Positions 1-8,012 of a DNA stretch of 64,000 bases are shown here, piece after piece. How positions within the stretch are numbered: the stretch's first letter is position 1; each line of letters begins with the position of its first letter. Source of the stretch: Dorea longicatena (GTDB taxonomy: Bacteria > Bacillota > Clostridia > Lachnospirales > Lachnospiraceae); NCBI RefSeq assembly GCF_024168045.1, contig NZ_CP100126.1, positions 265,501 through 329,500 on the forward strand. The letters are read 5' to 3'. Below the pieces are notes generated by a model. That model had not been told where the DNA came from, ran no database searches, and worked only from the letters and a program-made list of their open reading frames with translations. The position numbers were made by a program, and so were the translations under genes.

Positions 1-2456
1 ATTTTAAGGTATTTTATGGAATTGAACTTTGTGTATCTTCGGATTTTACACATTTTCTCATTATTTTTGATGATAAGATGTCCGTAACAGAAATTGAAGA
101 TGCAGTTGTTAGCAATTTGGGATTATTAAGAAAAGACTGGGCTGACACAACGATTAACGTATCTGAAGATAGGTTAAAAACATTATGTACGGAATTAAGG
201 GAAAAAATATTTGTAATTCCTGCTCATTTTGCATCTAATAAAGGGCTTGGAAAAAGTGCAGAAAATGCCATAAAAAAATATCAAGAGTTTCTTTTGTTTT
301 CGGCTGTTGAAGTAAGAAATGAAGAGGATGTTAGGGAATATAATAACAAATTAAAAAATAAGGCTATTAATAAAGCAGTATTAATAACAGGATCAGATAA
401 TCCGTCGAATAGAGATGAAGCACAGCATTCAATCGAAGGGTTCGGGAAAATGTTTACATGGATTAAGCTTTCAACATTATCTTTTGAAGGACTTCGCCAA
501 GTATTTATTGATCCGGAACATAGATGCATTAATTGGTTATCACTTCAAAAAATAGGTGTGCAGTTTGATCCTAATGAAACTACTTATAATTACATAAGTG
601 GCATTGCGTTTGAAGGAATCTCTCATATGACAAAAATGAATATGAGATTTTCGCCTAATTTAAATTGTATTGTAGGAGGGAGAGGAACAGGAAAATCTAC
701 TATTGTTGATGCAATAAACTATGGCGTATGTAATGAACATGATCTTTCGAAATGTAGATTGTTGGAAAAAACATTAACAAAAGATGCAAAAATTTCAACA
801 TATTTTAATTTTGGTAGCAATAAACCATATGTGATAAAAGCCTCAAGAAAAGGAAAACAAATTGTAACGGATGTTGAAGATAATAATGGTAGTGTTGAGA
901 ATCCTCCAGAATTTAAGATAGATTTTTATGGACAAAAAGAAATCTTTAATTTAATAGATGAAGATGATAATATTGCAAATCAAACAATGAGTCCATTAGT
1001 AAAGATGATTGATGATAAAGTATCGGCTGATATGTATTCATATTCTGATGAAATTGATAGTGCAATATTAAATATGCAAAAATATTCAGATGAATTCAAG
1101 AGCAATAGAAAGAAAATTAAGGAATTGCCTACAATAAAAGCGGAAATTGAAAAGGCAGATACTATCTTAAAAAAATTTAAAGCAAGTGGAATAGAAGAAT
1201 CGAGAAAAGATTTTGAAAATATAGACAATAAGATAAAAAATGTGGAAAAATCGTTTGCTTCAGAATTGAACGCTGTAACTGTAGCTGTTGCTAGCTTCGA
1301 GGAACAGAATAGAGGATTGGATAATCAGATGGAAGCACTTGATATATCTGTAGAAAATGCAATTGAACTCGAAGTAATTGAAAAGTTAAAAAGCATCAAT
1401 CAAAGTCTCATTGAAATTTTAAATCATAAAAAGGAATCTGTTGAAACGTTGAAGAGAGAATATGAAATATCCACTACTTATGAAAAACGTGAGGAAATCC
1501 ATAGAAAATATTTAAATGCGTTAGATGAAGTGAAAAATACTGGTGGAGAAGATATTAATGCAATTCAGGATCAATTACAAAAAAATAAAAAAAGGTATGA
1601 CGATTTGATGTCATTACAAAATGAACAAGGTAATATCGAAAAGAAAATTGAAGAGAGTATAGACAATTTTATTGATAAGCGGATTGAACTATCAAAAAAA
1701 AGACAGGCTGTAATTGATAACTTGAAGTTGGAAAACATATCAATTAAAGTTATTCCATTAGGTCATTTGGCACGATGGAAGGCAAATTTACAGAAGGAAT
1801 TTGGAAAAGAAGGAACATTTGATAATGATTTTCAAAATTTGGCTGATAAAGTACTATCTAAAGATAATAGCTGGGAACAGTATAGAGCATTTTTGAAGTT
1901 CATGTTGATTACAGATTCTGGAAATGTTGAAAAGTTTTTGAATTGTTCTACAGATACAAGATTTGCTAAGCTTTGGACAGATAAATATAATAATGACACA
2001 TTGAGTTCAATGATAAAAGTTCTTCCAGAGGACAAATTGCAAATTAAAATTATTGATGAAAATGGTGAAATTGATATTAATGAAGGATCGCCAGGACAAA
2101 AGAGTGCAGCGATTCTTGCCTTCATATTAAATAGTGGTGAGAATCCATTGATTATTGATCAGCCAGAAGATGACCTTGATAATAGTCTTATCTATTCGCT
2201 TGTTGTAAAATCTATAAGAAAGATGAAAAGTAAACGTCAAATTATTATCGTTACGCATAATCCCAATATTCCGGTATTGGGTGACGCAGAGGGGATTATT
2301 GTTTTAGAACGTAATAATCAGGGAAAAGTTACTTTCAGAAAAGGGAAAAAGGCAGGCTGCATTGAGGAAAAGCTTATTAGAGAGGGAATTTGCGAAATTA
2401 TGGAAGGTGGAGAAGATGCTTTTCGTAAAAGAGAACGGAAATATCAATATAATTAA
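1..2456 (+). CDS. TrlF-like PHP/AAA ATPase, 5' end outside window
   Basis: The reading frame is open from the first bases (codons start at base 3) through the first ATG at 78, so the gene begins upstream. The residues before that ATG (YGIELCVSSDFTHFLIIFD) look like part of a PHP phosphoesterase domain. Then follow an ATP-binding head with Walker A VGGRGTGKST (about 666-700), a long coiled-coil middle (about 1040-1740), an ABC-type signature SPGQKSAAIL (about 2088) and Walker B PLIIDQPEDDLD (about 2150). This SMC/RecN-like layout with an N-terminal PHP domain is that of the TrlF family, found in defence and mobile regions. Substrate unknown. AT-rich relative to the element to its right. Family assignment fairly sure; function inferred. 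Confidence 0.8.
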   Translation, partial: FKVFYGIELCVSSDFTHFLIIFDDKMSVTEIEDAVVSNLGLLRKDWADTTINVSEDRLKTLCTELREKIFVIPAHFASNKGLGKSAENAIKKYQEFLLFSAVEVRNEEDVREYNNKLKNKAINKAVLITGSDNPSNRDEAQHSIEGFGKMFTWIKLSTLSFEGLRQVFIDPEHRCINWLSLQKIGVQFDPNETTYNYISGIAFEGISHMTKMNMRFSPNLNCIVGGRGTGKSTIVDAINYGVCNEHDLSKCRLLEKTLTKDAKISTYFNFGSNKPYVIKASRKGKQIVTDVEDNNGSVENPPEFKIDFYGQKEIFNLIDEDDNIANQTMSPLVKMIDDKVSADMYSYSDEIDSAILNMQKYSDEFKSNRKKIKELPTIKAEIEKADTILKKFKASGIEESRKDFENIDNKIKNVEKSFASELNAVTVAVASFEEQNRGLDNQMEALDISVENAIELEVIEKLKSINQSLIEILNHKKESVETLKREYEISTTYEKREEIHRKYLNALDEVKNTGGEDINAIQDQLQKNKKRYDDLMSLQNEQGNIEKKIEESIDNFIDKRIELSKKRQAVIDNLKLENISIKVIPLGHLARWKANLQKEFGKEGTFDNDFQNLADKVLSKDNSWEQYRAFLKFMLITDSGNVEKFLNCSTDTRFAKLWTDKYNNDTLSSMIKVLPEDKLQIKIIDENGEIDINEGSPGQKSAAILAFILNSGENPLIIDQPEDDLDNSLIYSLVVKSIRKMKSKRQIIIVTHNPNIPVLGDAEGIIVLERNNQGKVTFRKGKKAGCIEEKLIREGICEIMEGGEDAFRKRERKYQYN

Positions 2457-2468
2457 AAAATAAATGGT

Positions 2469-2642
2469 ATGGAACTTGCAGAAGATAAGGATGAAGGTGG
2501 ATTTGTGGTTTTTATCAGATCTGCCAGGCTGTATTACCTGGGCGAGAGCATAGAGAGTGCAGCAGTAAATGCATTAGATGCGAAAAAGGCATGGCTTGAA
2601 GCATATTATCAAAATAATGATTGCGAAGTAATCTTAACGTAG
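2469..2642 (+). pseudogene. decayed hicB antitoxin fragment
   Basis: The 58-codon frame starts MELAEDKDEGGFVV and ends with AVNALDAKKAWLEA, matching the intact HicB encoded at 24473-24835 (MEIVEDKDEGGFVV ... AENAADAKKAWLEA) at the DNA level as well. Between the matching blocks a one-base deletion throws the frame out and a two-base deletion restores it, so the conserved SYPELPGC core is garbled. No hicA precedes it and the C-terminal DNA-binding part is missing. A remnant of a related toxin-antitoxin locus next to the integrase. Confidence 0.75.
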
Positions 2643-2650
2643 TTATAATG

Positions 2651-2671
2651 AAATGGCAACAAATTGGCAAC
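2651..2671. repeat. tandem TGGCAACA repeats near the integrase
   Basis: Two copies of TGGCAACA separated by AAT lie about 190 bases beyond the 3' end of the integrase gene. Short direct repeats at this place can be integrase arm-type sites or part of an attachment region; that is inference only. The other end of the element was not identified, so no att core can be named. Confidence 0.3.
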
Positions 2672-2800
2672 AGAAAATCAGCGAGCCAAAATAATATATG
2701 TAACAGAGATAAAATAACGGCAGAAAAGAAATAAAAACTAAACAAATATGTTTAAAACCATCATCGGACTTGCCGAGTTTGAATAGTTGACGCTGGGCTA

Positions 2801-2825
2801 CAAAGCCCGTAACCACGGGGCTTTG
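2801..2825 (-). terminator. hairpin downstream of integrase
   Basis: CAAAGCCC and GGGCTTTG form a perfect 8-bp stem around a 9-base loop, 39 bases past the integrase stop on the minus strand. No clear U-run follows, so it may be a factor-dependent terminator, an RNA-protecting hairpin or part of the attachment region. Confidence 0.4.
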
Positions 2826-2863
2826 CGGCTTTGGGTGTTTGAAATTGCATTATCATTGCATTT

Positions 2864-4045
2864 TTATATTTCTTTGTGATACATTGCAGTATGCTGATTA
2901 CTGGTATAATTAGCAATACTTTGAGAAGCTGACTGGTAGCTGAGAACCCCGGTCAGCTTCTTTGCAATCTCAATATTGGTGTTTGGATACAGATGACCAT
3001 AAGTTCCTAGTGTCGTCTGTATTTTTTCATGTCCAAGACGCTCTTTAATCAGCAGTGGATTTTCGCCCATGCTGATAAGCAGGGAAGCATGCGAATGTCT
3101 CAGGGCATGAATTTTGATTCTGTGGACACCAGCTAAATTTGCCAATTTCTCTAATGCTCTTGGAAGCGTTGTTTTGCTGGTGGGTGTACTGTTATAACTC
3201 AGTACGAATCCACAATTTGGTAAAACCTTTGCCTGGACCGCCTTCCATTCTTGTAATTCCTTGATGGTATCAGCATCAATATAAATGGTACGGTTGCTTG
3301 CCTGCGTCTTAGGTTCAACGAATTTGTAGTCATTCATTGTTTTATAGTACAGTGTTTTACTAATAATCAGCATACCTGTTTCAAAATCAATATCATCCCA
3401 CTGTAAGGCGGCAGCCTCTCCAATACGCATTCCAGTCATAAATAAAAGCCAGAACGAGATGAAGAGATAGTGCTCGTAGTAGTCACCTTTGTACAGCAGG
3501 GATATTACCTTCTGAAACTCCTCCAAAGTCCAGAAGTCGATCTTTACTTTTTTAGATTTGATATTGCCGATCATGCGGGCAGGATTCTTCTTTGCAAGTC
3601 CGAGGATAATCGCCCGGTCAAAAGCTAAACATAACATTCCCTGAACAATGCGTACATAGTTTGGACTGAATTGTTTTGCCAACTTGAGCTGCCAGGTCTG
3701 TACATTTATCGCTTCTATTTCGGACACTTTCTTCTTGTAGAAATAGGCAAAGTGTTTTTGAATGGTCGAGTAACGATTCTTGTAGGTACTTTCTTTCACC
3801 TGAGTTTTGTACCACGGAAGATAGATTTCTTCAATAAACTTTTTGAAGGTAATGTCTTCCTTCTTATCAGCTAATTCTTCCGTTGATGCAAGAATCAATT
3901 TGGAATACTCGGCACGGGCTTCTTTTTTTGTTGAGAATCCGCTGCGGTATTTTTGAATCTGTTTTCCGGTTACAGGATGATATCCGAGGTTGGCTCGAAA
4001 ATAATAAGTGCCGTTTTCTGCTTTTTTAATTGGATCTTTTGCCAT
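2864..4045 (-). CDS. int: Tn916-type tyrosine integrase
   Basis: A 393-residue site-specific recombinase that would insert and excise the element. The N-terminal Arm-binding domain (MAKDPIKKAENGTYYFRANL) recognises arm sites. A SAM-like core-binding domain covers about residues 65-165. The catalytic domain shows Arg in TGMRIGEAAAL (about 205), the HALRHSHAS box (about 312), GHEKIQTT, and the nucleophile Tyr in TLGTYGHLY (about 348). Start ATG is preceded by TAAGGAGTGAAATC. Length and motifs are complete, so the enzyme is probably active. The DUF3173 gene lies just upstream on the same strand, the usual int/xis order for integrative conjugative elements of this family. Confidence 0.95.
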   Translation of the reverse strand: MAKDPIKKAENGTYYFRANLGYHPVTGKQIQKYRSGFSTKKEARAEYSKLILASTEELADKKEDITFKKFIEEIYLPWYKTQVKESTYKNRYSTIQKHFAYFYKKKVSEIEAINVQTWQLKLAKQFSPNYVRIVQGMLCLAFDRAIILGLAKKNPARMIGNIKSKKVKIDFWTLEEFQKVISLLYKGDYYEHYLFISFWLLFMTGMRIGEAAALQWDDIDFETGMLIISKTLYYKTMNDYKFVEPKTQASNRTIYIDADTIKELQEWKAVQAKVLPNCGFVLSYNSTPTSKTTLPRALEKLANLAGVHRIKIHALRHSHASLLISMGENPLLIKERLGHEKIQTTLGTYGHLYPNTNIEIAKKLTGVLSYQSASQSIANYTSNQHTAMYHKEI

Positions 4046-4079
4046 GATTTCACTCCTTACTAAAATGCAAAAAGCACGA

Positions 4080-4274
4080 TCATTCTTGCTTATCGGGCAA
4101 AGTAATCCCTAATAATTCTTCAACGGCTTCTTTTGGAACCCTGTCTAATTTTCTGGATTGATAATAGGTATGCCCCTTTTCTACCATAAGTTCCTTTGCT
4201 TTTTTGATAATATCAGCAGCAAAGGAAGGACCGTAGCCTAATTCAATCAAATCCCTTTTTGTTACAGTTATCAT
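4080..4274 (-). CDS. DUF3173 excisionase-like protein
   Basis: A 64-residue basic protein (MITVTKRDLIELGYGPSFAADIIKKAKEL). It resembles DUF3173 proteins, which sit directly upstream of tyrosine integrases in many Firmicute elements and are thought to act as recombination directionality factors. An upstream ATG five codons earlier is in frame, but its codons GAA AGG AGA are themselves the ribosome site GGAAAGGAG, which fits the internal ATG at 4274 with 7-8 bases spacing; that start is preferred. Role as Xis is inferred from family and position. Confidence 0.75.
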   Translation of the reverse strand: MITVTKRDLIELGYGPSFAADIIKKAKELMVEKGHTYYQSRKLDRVPKEAVEELLGITLPDKQE

Positions 4275-4289
4275 GAATCTCCTTTCCAC

Positions 4290-4614
4290 AGACAGGGAAT
4301 CAACTTGATACCTGTCTATTATTATATCAAATTTTGAGTAAAAGTTCTCTAATAAAAGCGCTATAAGCTAAAATCCCAAAAGTCTATGTTATTCTTTCAG
4401 AAGCCAGTTCCTATGCCCGTTCCGGCCACGTAAAACGGTGTTACTTTGTAACTATTAAGCTGCAGGCGTGCGAAGATGCAAACTATCTGCAGTCACCTAT
4501 ATCAATCTCCCGAAAGATTTCTTTTGTTTTCAAGGTACGGCGAATGGATATATTACCCATTCAATTAAGGAATAGGGGGCTTTTCTTTAAGATTGAAAAA
4601 TTTTAAGAAAAAAT
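4290..4614 (-). promoter_or_regulatory. int/xis upstream region
   Basis: A gene-free stretch. On the minus strand a TATAAT box lies at 4321-4326, and an AGACAGG/CCTGTCT inverted repeat sits between it and the DUF3173 start. This could be an operator or attenuator for int/xis. Further upstream no convincing ORF or known RNA is seen. Confidence 0.4.
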
Positions 4615-4647
4615 GATAAAAATAAAAGCTGCCTTGATTTGGCAGCC
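4614..4647 (-). terminator. terminator of XRE gene
   Basis: On the minus strand GCTGCC and GGCAGC pair around AAATCAA and are followed by TTTTATTTTT, nine bases past the stop of the XRE gene. A good intrinsic terminator. Confidence 0.75.
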
Positions 4648-4655
4648 ACGGAAAT

Positions 4656-4973
4656 CTATTTGCGTTTTAGAGCCAGACGATTCAGCATGGAAATGAGCGC
4701 AAGCATATCCTCGTCATCGAGTTGTTTCATCAGATCAGTTGCTTTGTCAATCAGAGGAAGATTGTGCAGCTCTGAATCGAAGAACTGTTGAGGAGTGACT
4801 TCCAGATAGTCACAGATATCCAGAAAGCTCTGCATGGTAGGCAGAGAACGTCCGGAAGTGAGGGACTGGATGTAGCTTTTATTTTTGCCAAGATCCAGAC
4901 TCATCTGATATTCAGATACATTTTTCTTTAAACGCAGTTCGCTGATGCGTTCTCCAATAAAGTTTTTATCCAT
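4656..4973 (-). CDS. XRE-family HTH regulator
   Basis: A 105-residue protein with an N-terminal lambda-repressor-like helix-turn-helix (residues about 4-60: FIGERISELRLKKNVSEYQMSLDLGKNKSYIQSL). The short helical C-terminus is probably for dimerisation. Start ATG at 4973 is chosen because AGAGGTG lies eight bases upstream; an ATG seven codons earlier lacks a site. It faces away from the downstream operon promoter and probably acts as an element repressor or immunity regulator; target sites are not identified. Confidence 0.8.
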   Translation of the reverse strand: MDKNFIGERISELRLKKNVSEYQMSLDLGKNKSYIQSLTSGRSLPTMQSFLDICDYLEVTPQQFFDSELHNLPLIDKATDLMKQLDDEDMLALISMLNRLALKRK

Positions 4974-5159
4974 ACATTTACACCTCTCTTCCACATTTTA
5001 AACTATTTACTTACAGCAAATTACGGAATAAAATAGAGATATATTTGAAATATAGTGATTATTCCGTAATATAACCGTAATTTACTAAAATGATACAAAA
5101 AAAGAAATTATGGATGATAGAAAATGGATTTTGGGGTATGATGATAGCAAAGGAAGTGG

Positions 5160-5354
5160 ATGTCTGTGCGGATTATAGGAAATGAGCAGGAAATTGAATG
5201 GGCGAAGGAAGCACTGCGGAATCAATGTAACGATTGTCCCTACTTGGACTGCTGTAATGAAAAGGCGAAAGAGGAGTCAAAGCAGTGTGGAACGGTTCGG
5301 TTTGGCTGCCGGGAGTATCTGAAAGAGAAGATTGAATTCGTAGTAGAAAAATAG
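5160..5354 (+). CDS. small Cys-rich protein, unknown
   Basis: A 64-residue protein with seven Cys, including CNDCPYLDCCNE and a later CG...GC pair, which suggests a metal-binding fold. AAAGGAAG precedes the ATG by four to five bases. It lies just upstream of the strong operon promoter and is transcribed the same way. No family recognised; the Cys spacing and ribosome site argue for a real gene. Confidence 0.6.
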   Translation: MSVRIIGNEQEIEWAKEALRNQCNDCPYLDCCNEKAKEESKQCGTVRFGCREYLKEKIEFVVEK

Positions 5355-5403
5355 ATGTAGTATTTTGAACAAATATAAACACCATATATAGTATAAGCCT
5401 GAA

Positions 5404-5432
5404 TTGACATGAGGAATATCTTGTGCTAGTAT
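5404..5432 (+). promoter_or_regulatory. strong sigma-A promoter, leader A
   Basis: TTGACA (5404-5409), a 17-base spacer, and TAGTAT (5427-5432) with an extended TGC before it. It reads toward the 5753-13797 operon. ATATATAGT lies about 11 bases upstream of the -35 box, as it does for leader B near 48306, and may be an operator. Confidence 0.85.
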
Positions 5433-5448
5433 ACTGATATAGTTTATT

Positions 5449-5598
5449 TTATGCACACCCTTTTTGGGGAGTTTCGGGATTCATAAGAATCTCCAAACTT
5501 ACAGGAAACAGCAGGAGCTGATTCCTGGCATAAGTAGTTTATGTTTGTAGTGAGTGTCACGGTATGCCTTTTTTGGCTGCGTGGCACTTTTGTTTTTT
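5449..5598 (+). ncRNA. structured leader A with conserved 14-nt motif
   Basis: The transcript from the 5404 promoter can close a stem TTATGC (5449-5454) with GCATAA (5528-5533). It encloses small hairpins, including AGGAA/TTCCT with CAGC/GCTG inside. The motif GTAGTTTATGTTTG (5534-5547) follows at once, then six bases, then terminator 1. The same order (closing stem, motif GYAGTTTADGTTTG, 6-7 bases, terminator) occurs at 28413-28516 and 48139-48247 on the minus strand. No known riboswitch class was recognised. Probably a cis-acting attenuator or antitermination signal; an independent small RNA is the alternative. Confidence 0.7.
5553..5598 (+). terminator. leader A terminator 1
   Basis: GTGTCACG (5554-5561) pairs with CGTGGCAC (5580-5587), with an inner GCC/GGC stem, followed by TTTTGTTTTTT. 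It lies about 155 bases upstream of the first gene of the operon it would silence. Confidence 0.8.
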
Positions 5599-5618
5599 CA
5601 GGAAGAAACCAGACTTTT

Positions 5619-5659
5619 AAGAATGAACAGAGAAAAGACTCTCTTTTCATTCTTTTTTT
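5619..5659 (+). terminator. leader A terminator 2
   Basis: AAGAATGA (5619-5626) pairs perfectly with TCATTCTT (5647-5654), with inner AGAGA/TCTCT pairing, then a T-run. A second full terminator in tandem before the operon start implies a read-through mechanism. Leader C carries a closely similar second terminator built on GAATGA/TCATTC. Confidence 0.8.
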
Positions 5660-5752
5660 GTGCTTACATTTAGGTTTCGGCATAGTTGCATGCCACAACC
5701 AGCTTCGGCTGTTGATGGATAAATATTATTTTAAGAAAGGTGGAATAAGAAC

Positions 5753-6892
5753 ATGAATGAAGCAAGAGTGTATGCAGATGGATTTGAGAGATCCTTTGCA
5801 GAAGTAAAAGATCTGCTGGAGTTTCTGGCAGAGAGAGGAAGAAATGCCAAATGGATCAGAAAGCCAACGAATACGTTACGGCTGGCACCACTGGAAAAGG
5901 AGGCTCAAAATCTGGATGCGGCAGATGCATCCATGGAAGAAATTTTGGAGGATACAGAGAAGAATACGCAGCTTGTACTGAAAATGAGAGGAGAATCCTA
6001 TCCGGTACGTGACTGTGCCATCCGCACCATTTTAAGCCGCGCAGGTGTCAATGGAGACGGGCTTCGCAAGCTGGATAAGGCAACATATGCGAAGGTAGTC
6101 AATTACTGCCTGCGGGTTGCAAAAGGGGATGCCCTGATTAAGATTGCGGACGGAAAGGTTTCCGCAGTACATGGCGGGGATAAACATGATTATTGCATCC
6201 TTGATATGAAAGCCATGTTTGAGACAACCTGCGAATATCTGAATCTGAATTTCAAAGGCAGTGTTTACATGGAGGGCTCTGGTATCTATGACCATTCCAT
6301 TGTATCTGCCATGTGGAAGCTCGGAGGAAGTCAGGAACTTCTGGATACTTACCGAAAAGCACTGGATGCACACGGAATGGATGAGAAGATCCTGTCACCG
6401 GCACTTCGTTTTACCACATCTGACGTGGCAGCGAGCGGTGCAAATCTGTATCCGATGCTTTTGACAGACGGACCAAACGGCGTTATCAGTCTGGGAAGTC
6501 CAATCAAGCTGGCTCACGATAAAGGGGCAACGATTCTGGACTTCCGGAAAAATCTGGAGCAGGTATGCGCCCGCTATGTGGATGCGATGAAGAATCTTAC
6601 TCAGCTTATGGACATTGAGATCCGTAATCCGGTGAACTGCCTGAAGCTGCTGATGAAGGAACTTGGCATTAAACAGAAGATCCGGAATGAGGTGGTGGAG
6701 CTATTTGTATCCCAGAACGGGGAAGGTGCCTGTACGGCACATGATCTTTATTATGCCATGAATGAAGCCTCCTTTTTTGCAGCCTGTGAAGGAATGTCCG
6801 GACAGGGCATCCTGAAGCTGGAGGAGGATATTACGAAGGCGCTTATAAAAGACTGGAAAAAATATGACGTTTATGGAGCAGTCAAATGTTAG
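5753..6892 (+). CDS. conserved element protein, unknown (DUF932-like?)
   Basis: A 379-residue soluble protein with no signal peptide or membrane segment; first gene of the operon behind leader A. AAAGGTGG precedes the ATG. The segment ILSRAGVNGDGLRKL followed by a central alpha/beta part (HDYCILDMKAMFETTCEYL) loosely recalls phage/plasmid DUF932 proteins, but I do not recognise it securely. The next gene, a YqaJ nuclease, starts within 12 bases of its stop, so the two are translationally linked. A recombination or replication accessory role is suggested by position only. Confidence 0.7.
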   Translation: MNEARVYADGFERSFAEVKDLLEFLAERGRNAKWIRKPTNTLRLAPLEKEAQNLDAADASMEEILEDTEKNTQLVLKMRGESYPVRDCAIRTILSRAGVNGDGLRKLDKATYAKVVNYCLRVAKGDALIKIADGKVSAVHGGDKHDYCILDMKAMFETTCEYLNLNFKGSVYMEGSGIYDHSIVSAMWKLGGSQELLDTYRKALDAHGMDEKILSPALRFTTSDVAASGANLYPMLLTDGPNGVISLGSPIKLAHDKGATILDFRKNLEQVCARYVDAMKNLTQLMDIEIRNPVNCLKLLMKELGIKQKIRNEVVELFVSQNGEGACTAHDLYYAMNEASFFAACEGMSGQGILKLEEDITKALIKDWKKYDVYGAVKC

Positions 6893-6903
6893 GAGGAATT
6901 GGA

Positions 6904-7944
6904 ATGAATAACAAAGCAGAGTATACACCGGAAAAGGTTGTGGATATCAGTAACCTGTCAAGAGAAGACTGGTTGGAATACCGCAAAAAAGGAATCGGCG
7001 GCAGTGATGTAGCGGCAATCATGGGGATCTCTCCATTTGCCACTATCCGGGATCTGTTTTACAACAAAACAGGTGTGCAGCCGGTCATTCAGGAGGAAGA
7101 GGAAAGCAACTGGGTTGCCAAGGAAGTCGGACACCGGCTGGAAGATCTGGTGGCAGAAATCTTTTCCAAAAAGACCGGACTGGAAGTATTTCCGGTACGT
7201 GTCATGTTCCGGCATCCATTATATCCGTTCATGCTTGCAGATGTGGATTTTTTTGTTCGTATGCCGGATGGGACATTTGCGATTCTGGAATGTAAAACCT
7301 GCAATTATAATGCGAAAGATAAGTGGGCTGATGAGGGTATTCCAGCTCATTATGTGCTGCAGGTAAGGCATTATCTGTCTGTGATGAATATGCAGAAAGC
7401 CTTTATCGCATGCCTGTATGGAAATAACGAGAATGAGTTTGTGTATCGCACCATTGAGCGTGATCTGATTGAGGAAGAAGACATCATTGATCAGGAAACG
7501 TATTTCTGGCAGGAACATGTATTGAAAAATGTAGTACCGCCGCATAACGGGAATTCCGATCTGGTTCTGGCAAATATCCGTAATTATGGTGGTTTTGCAG
7601 ACAAATCTATTCCGGAAATTGTGCTTTCCGGTCTGGAATCAAAAAATCTTGAGAAGTATCTTACCCTTTCGGAGGAAAAGTCACAGTTGGAAAAACGGAA
7701 AAAGGAAATCGAAGCAGAACAGCGGGCAATCAGTGTTCCTTTTGTGGAACAGCTGGGGCAGGGCTGCAAGGCAGTGCTGGAGGACGGTACGAACCGTTAC
7801 CGTATTACCTATAATCCGACCAGACGTACTTCGGTTGGGAAAGACCAGATGGAGAAGCTGAAAAACCAGCATCCGGATATCTATGAGGAATATACAAAAA
7901 CAACGGAGAGCCGTACTTTCCGAATTAAGAAGGAGGCGGCGTAA
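6904..7944 (+). CDS. YqaJ-type viral recombinase/exonuclease
   Basis: A 346-residue nuclease of the YqaJ (lambda exonuclease-like, PD-(D/E)xK) family. It would resect dsDNA ends for single-strand annealing. Visible are the N-terminal signature YRKKGIGGSDVAAIMGISPF, a Glu-rich helix, ADVDFFV and the catalytic strand AILECKTCNY (E-x-K). The coiled C-terminus is Lys/Glu rich. AGGAGG six bases before ATG 6904 fixes the start rather than the in-frame ATG at 6886, which overlaps the previous gene. Such enzymes normally pair with an annealing protein; the 10317 product is a candidate. Confidence 0.88.
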   Translation: MNNKAEYTPEKVVDISNLSREDWLEYRKKGIGGSDVAAIMGISPFATIRDLFYNKTGVQPVIQEEEESNWVAKEVGHRLEDLVAEIFSKKTGLEVFPVRVMFRHPLYPFMLADVDFFVRMPDGTFAILECKTCNYNAKDKWADEGIPAHYVLQVRHYLSVMNMQKAFIACLYGNNENEFVYRTIERDLIEEEDIIDQETYFWQEHVLKNVVPPHNGNSDLVLANIRNYGGFADKSIPEIVLSGLESKNLEKYLTLSEEKSQLEKRKKEIEAEQRAISVPFVEQLGQGCKAVLEDGTNRYRITYNPTRRTSVGKDQMEKLKNQHPDIYEEYTKTTESRTFRIKKEAA

Positions 7945-8012
7945 TGAGAAAACTAAATGAACGGATGCGGGTAAAAAGCTGGAGGGATATAAACAATGAG
8001 GTGCAGATTTAA
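7944..8012 (+). CDS. 22-residue micro-ORF bridging yqaJ and recD2
   Basis: The ATG overlaps the stop of the nuclease gene (TAATG) and sits ten bases after AAGGAGG. It encodes MRKLNERMRVKSWRDINNEV plus two residues and ends inside recD2. It may only pass ribosomes on to recD2 by coupling, or be a chance frame. Confidence 0.3.
   Translation: MRKLNERMRVKSWRDINNEVQI

Noticed and set aside
4360..4520. Possible structured RNA upstream of int/xis
   Set aside because: Some short complementary segments exist (CCGT/ACGG), but no coherent fold, known motif or terminator was found.
5444..5756. Frames of 70-84 codons in the leader A region
   Set aside because: They run through the structured leader and both terminators and have no suitable start; the RNA explanation is better.
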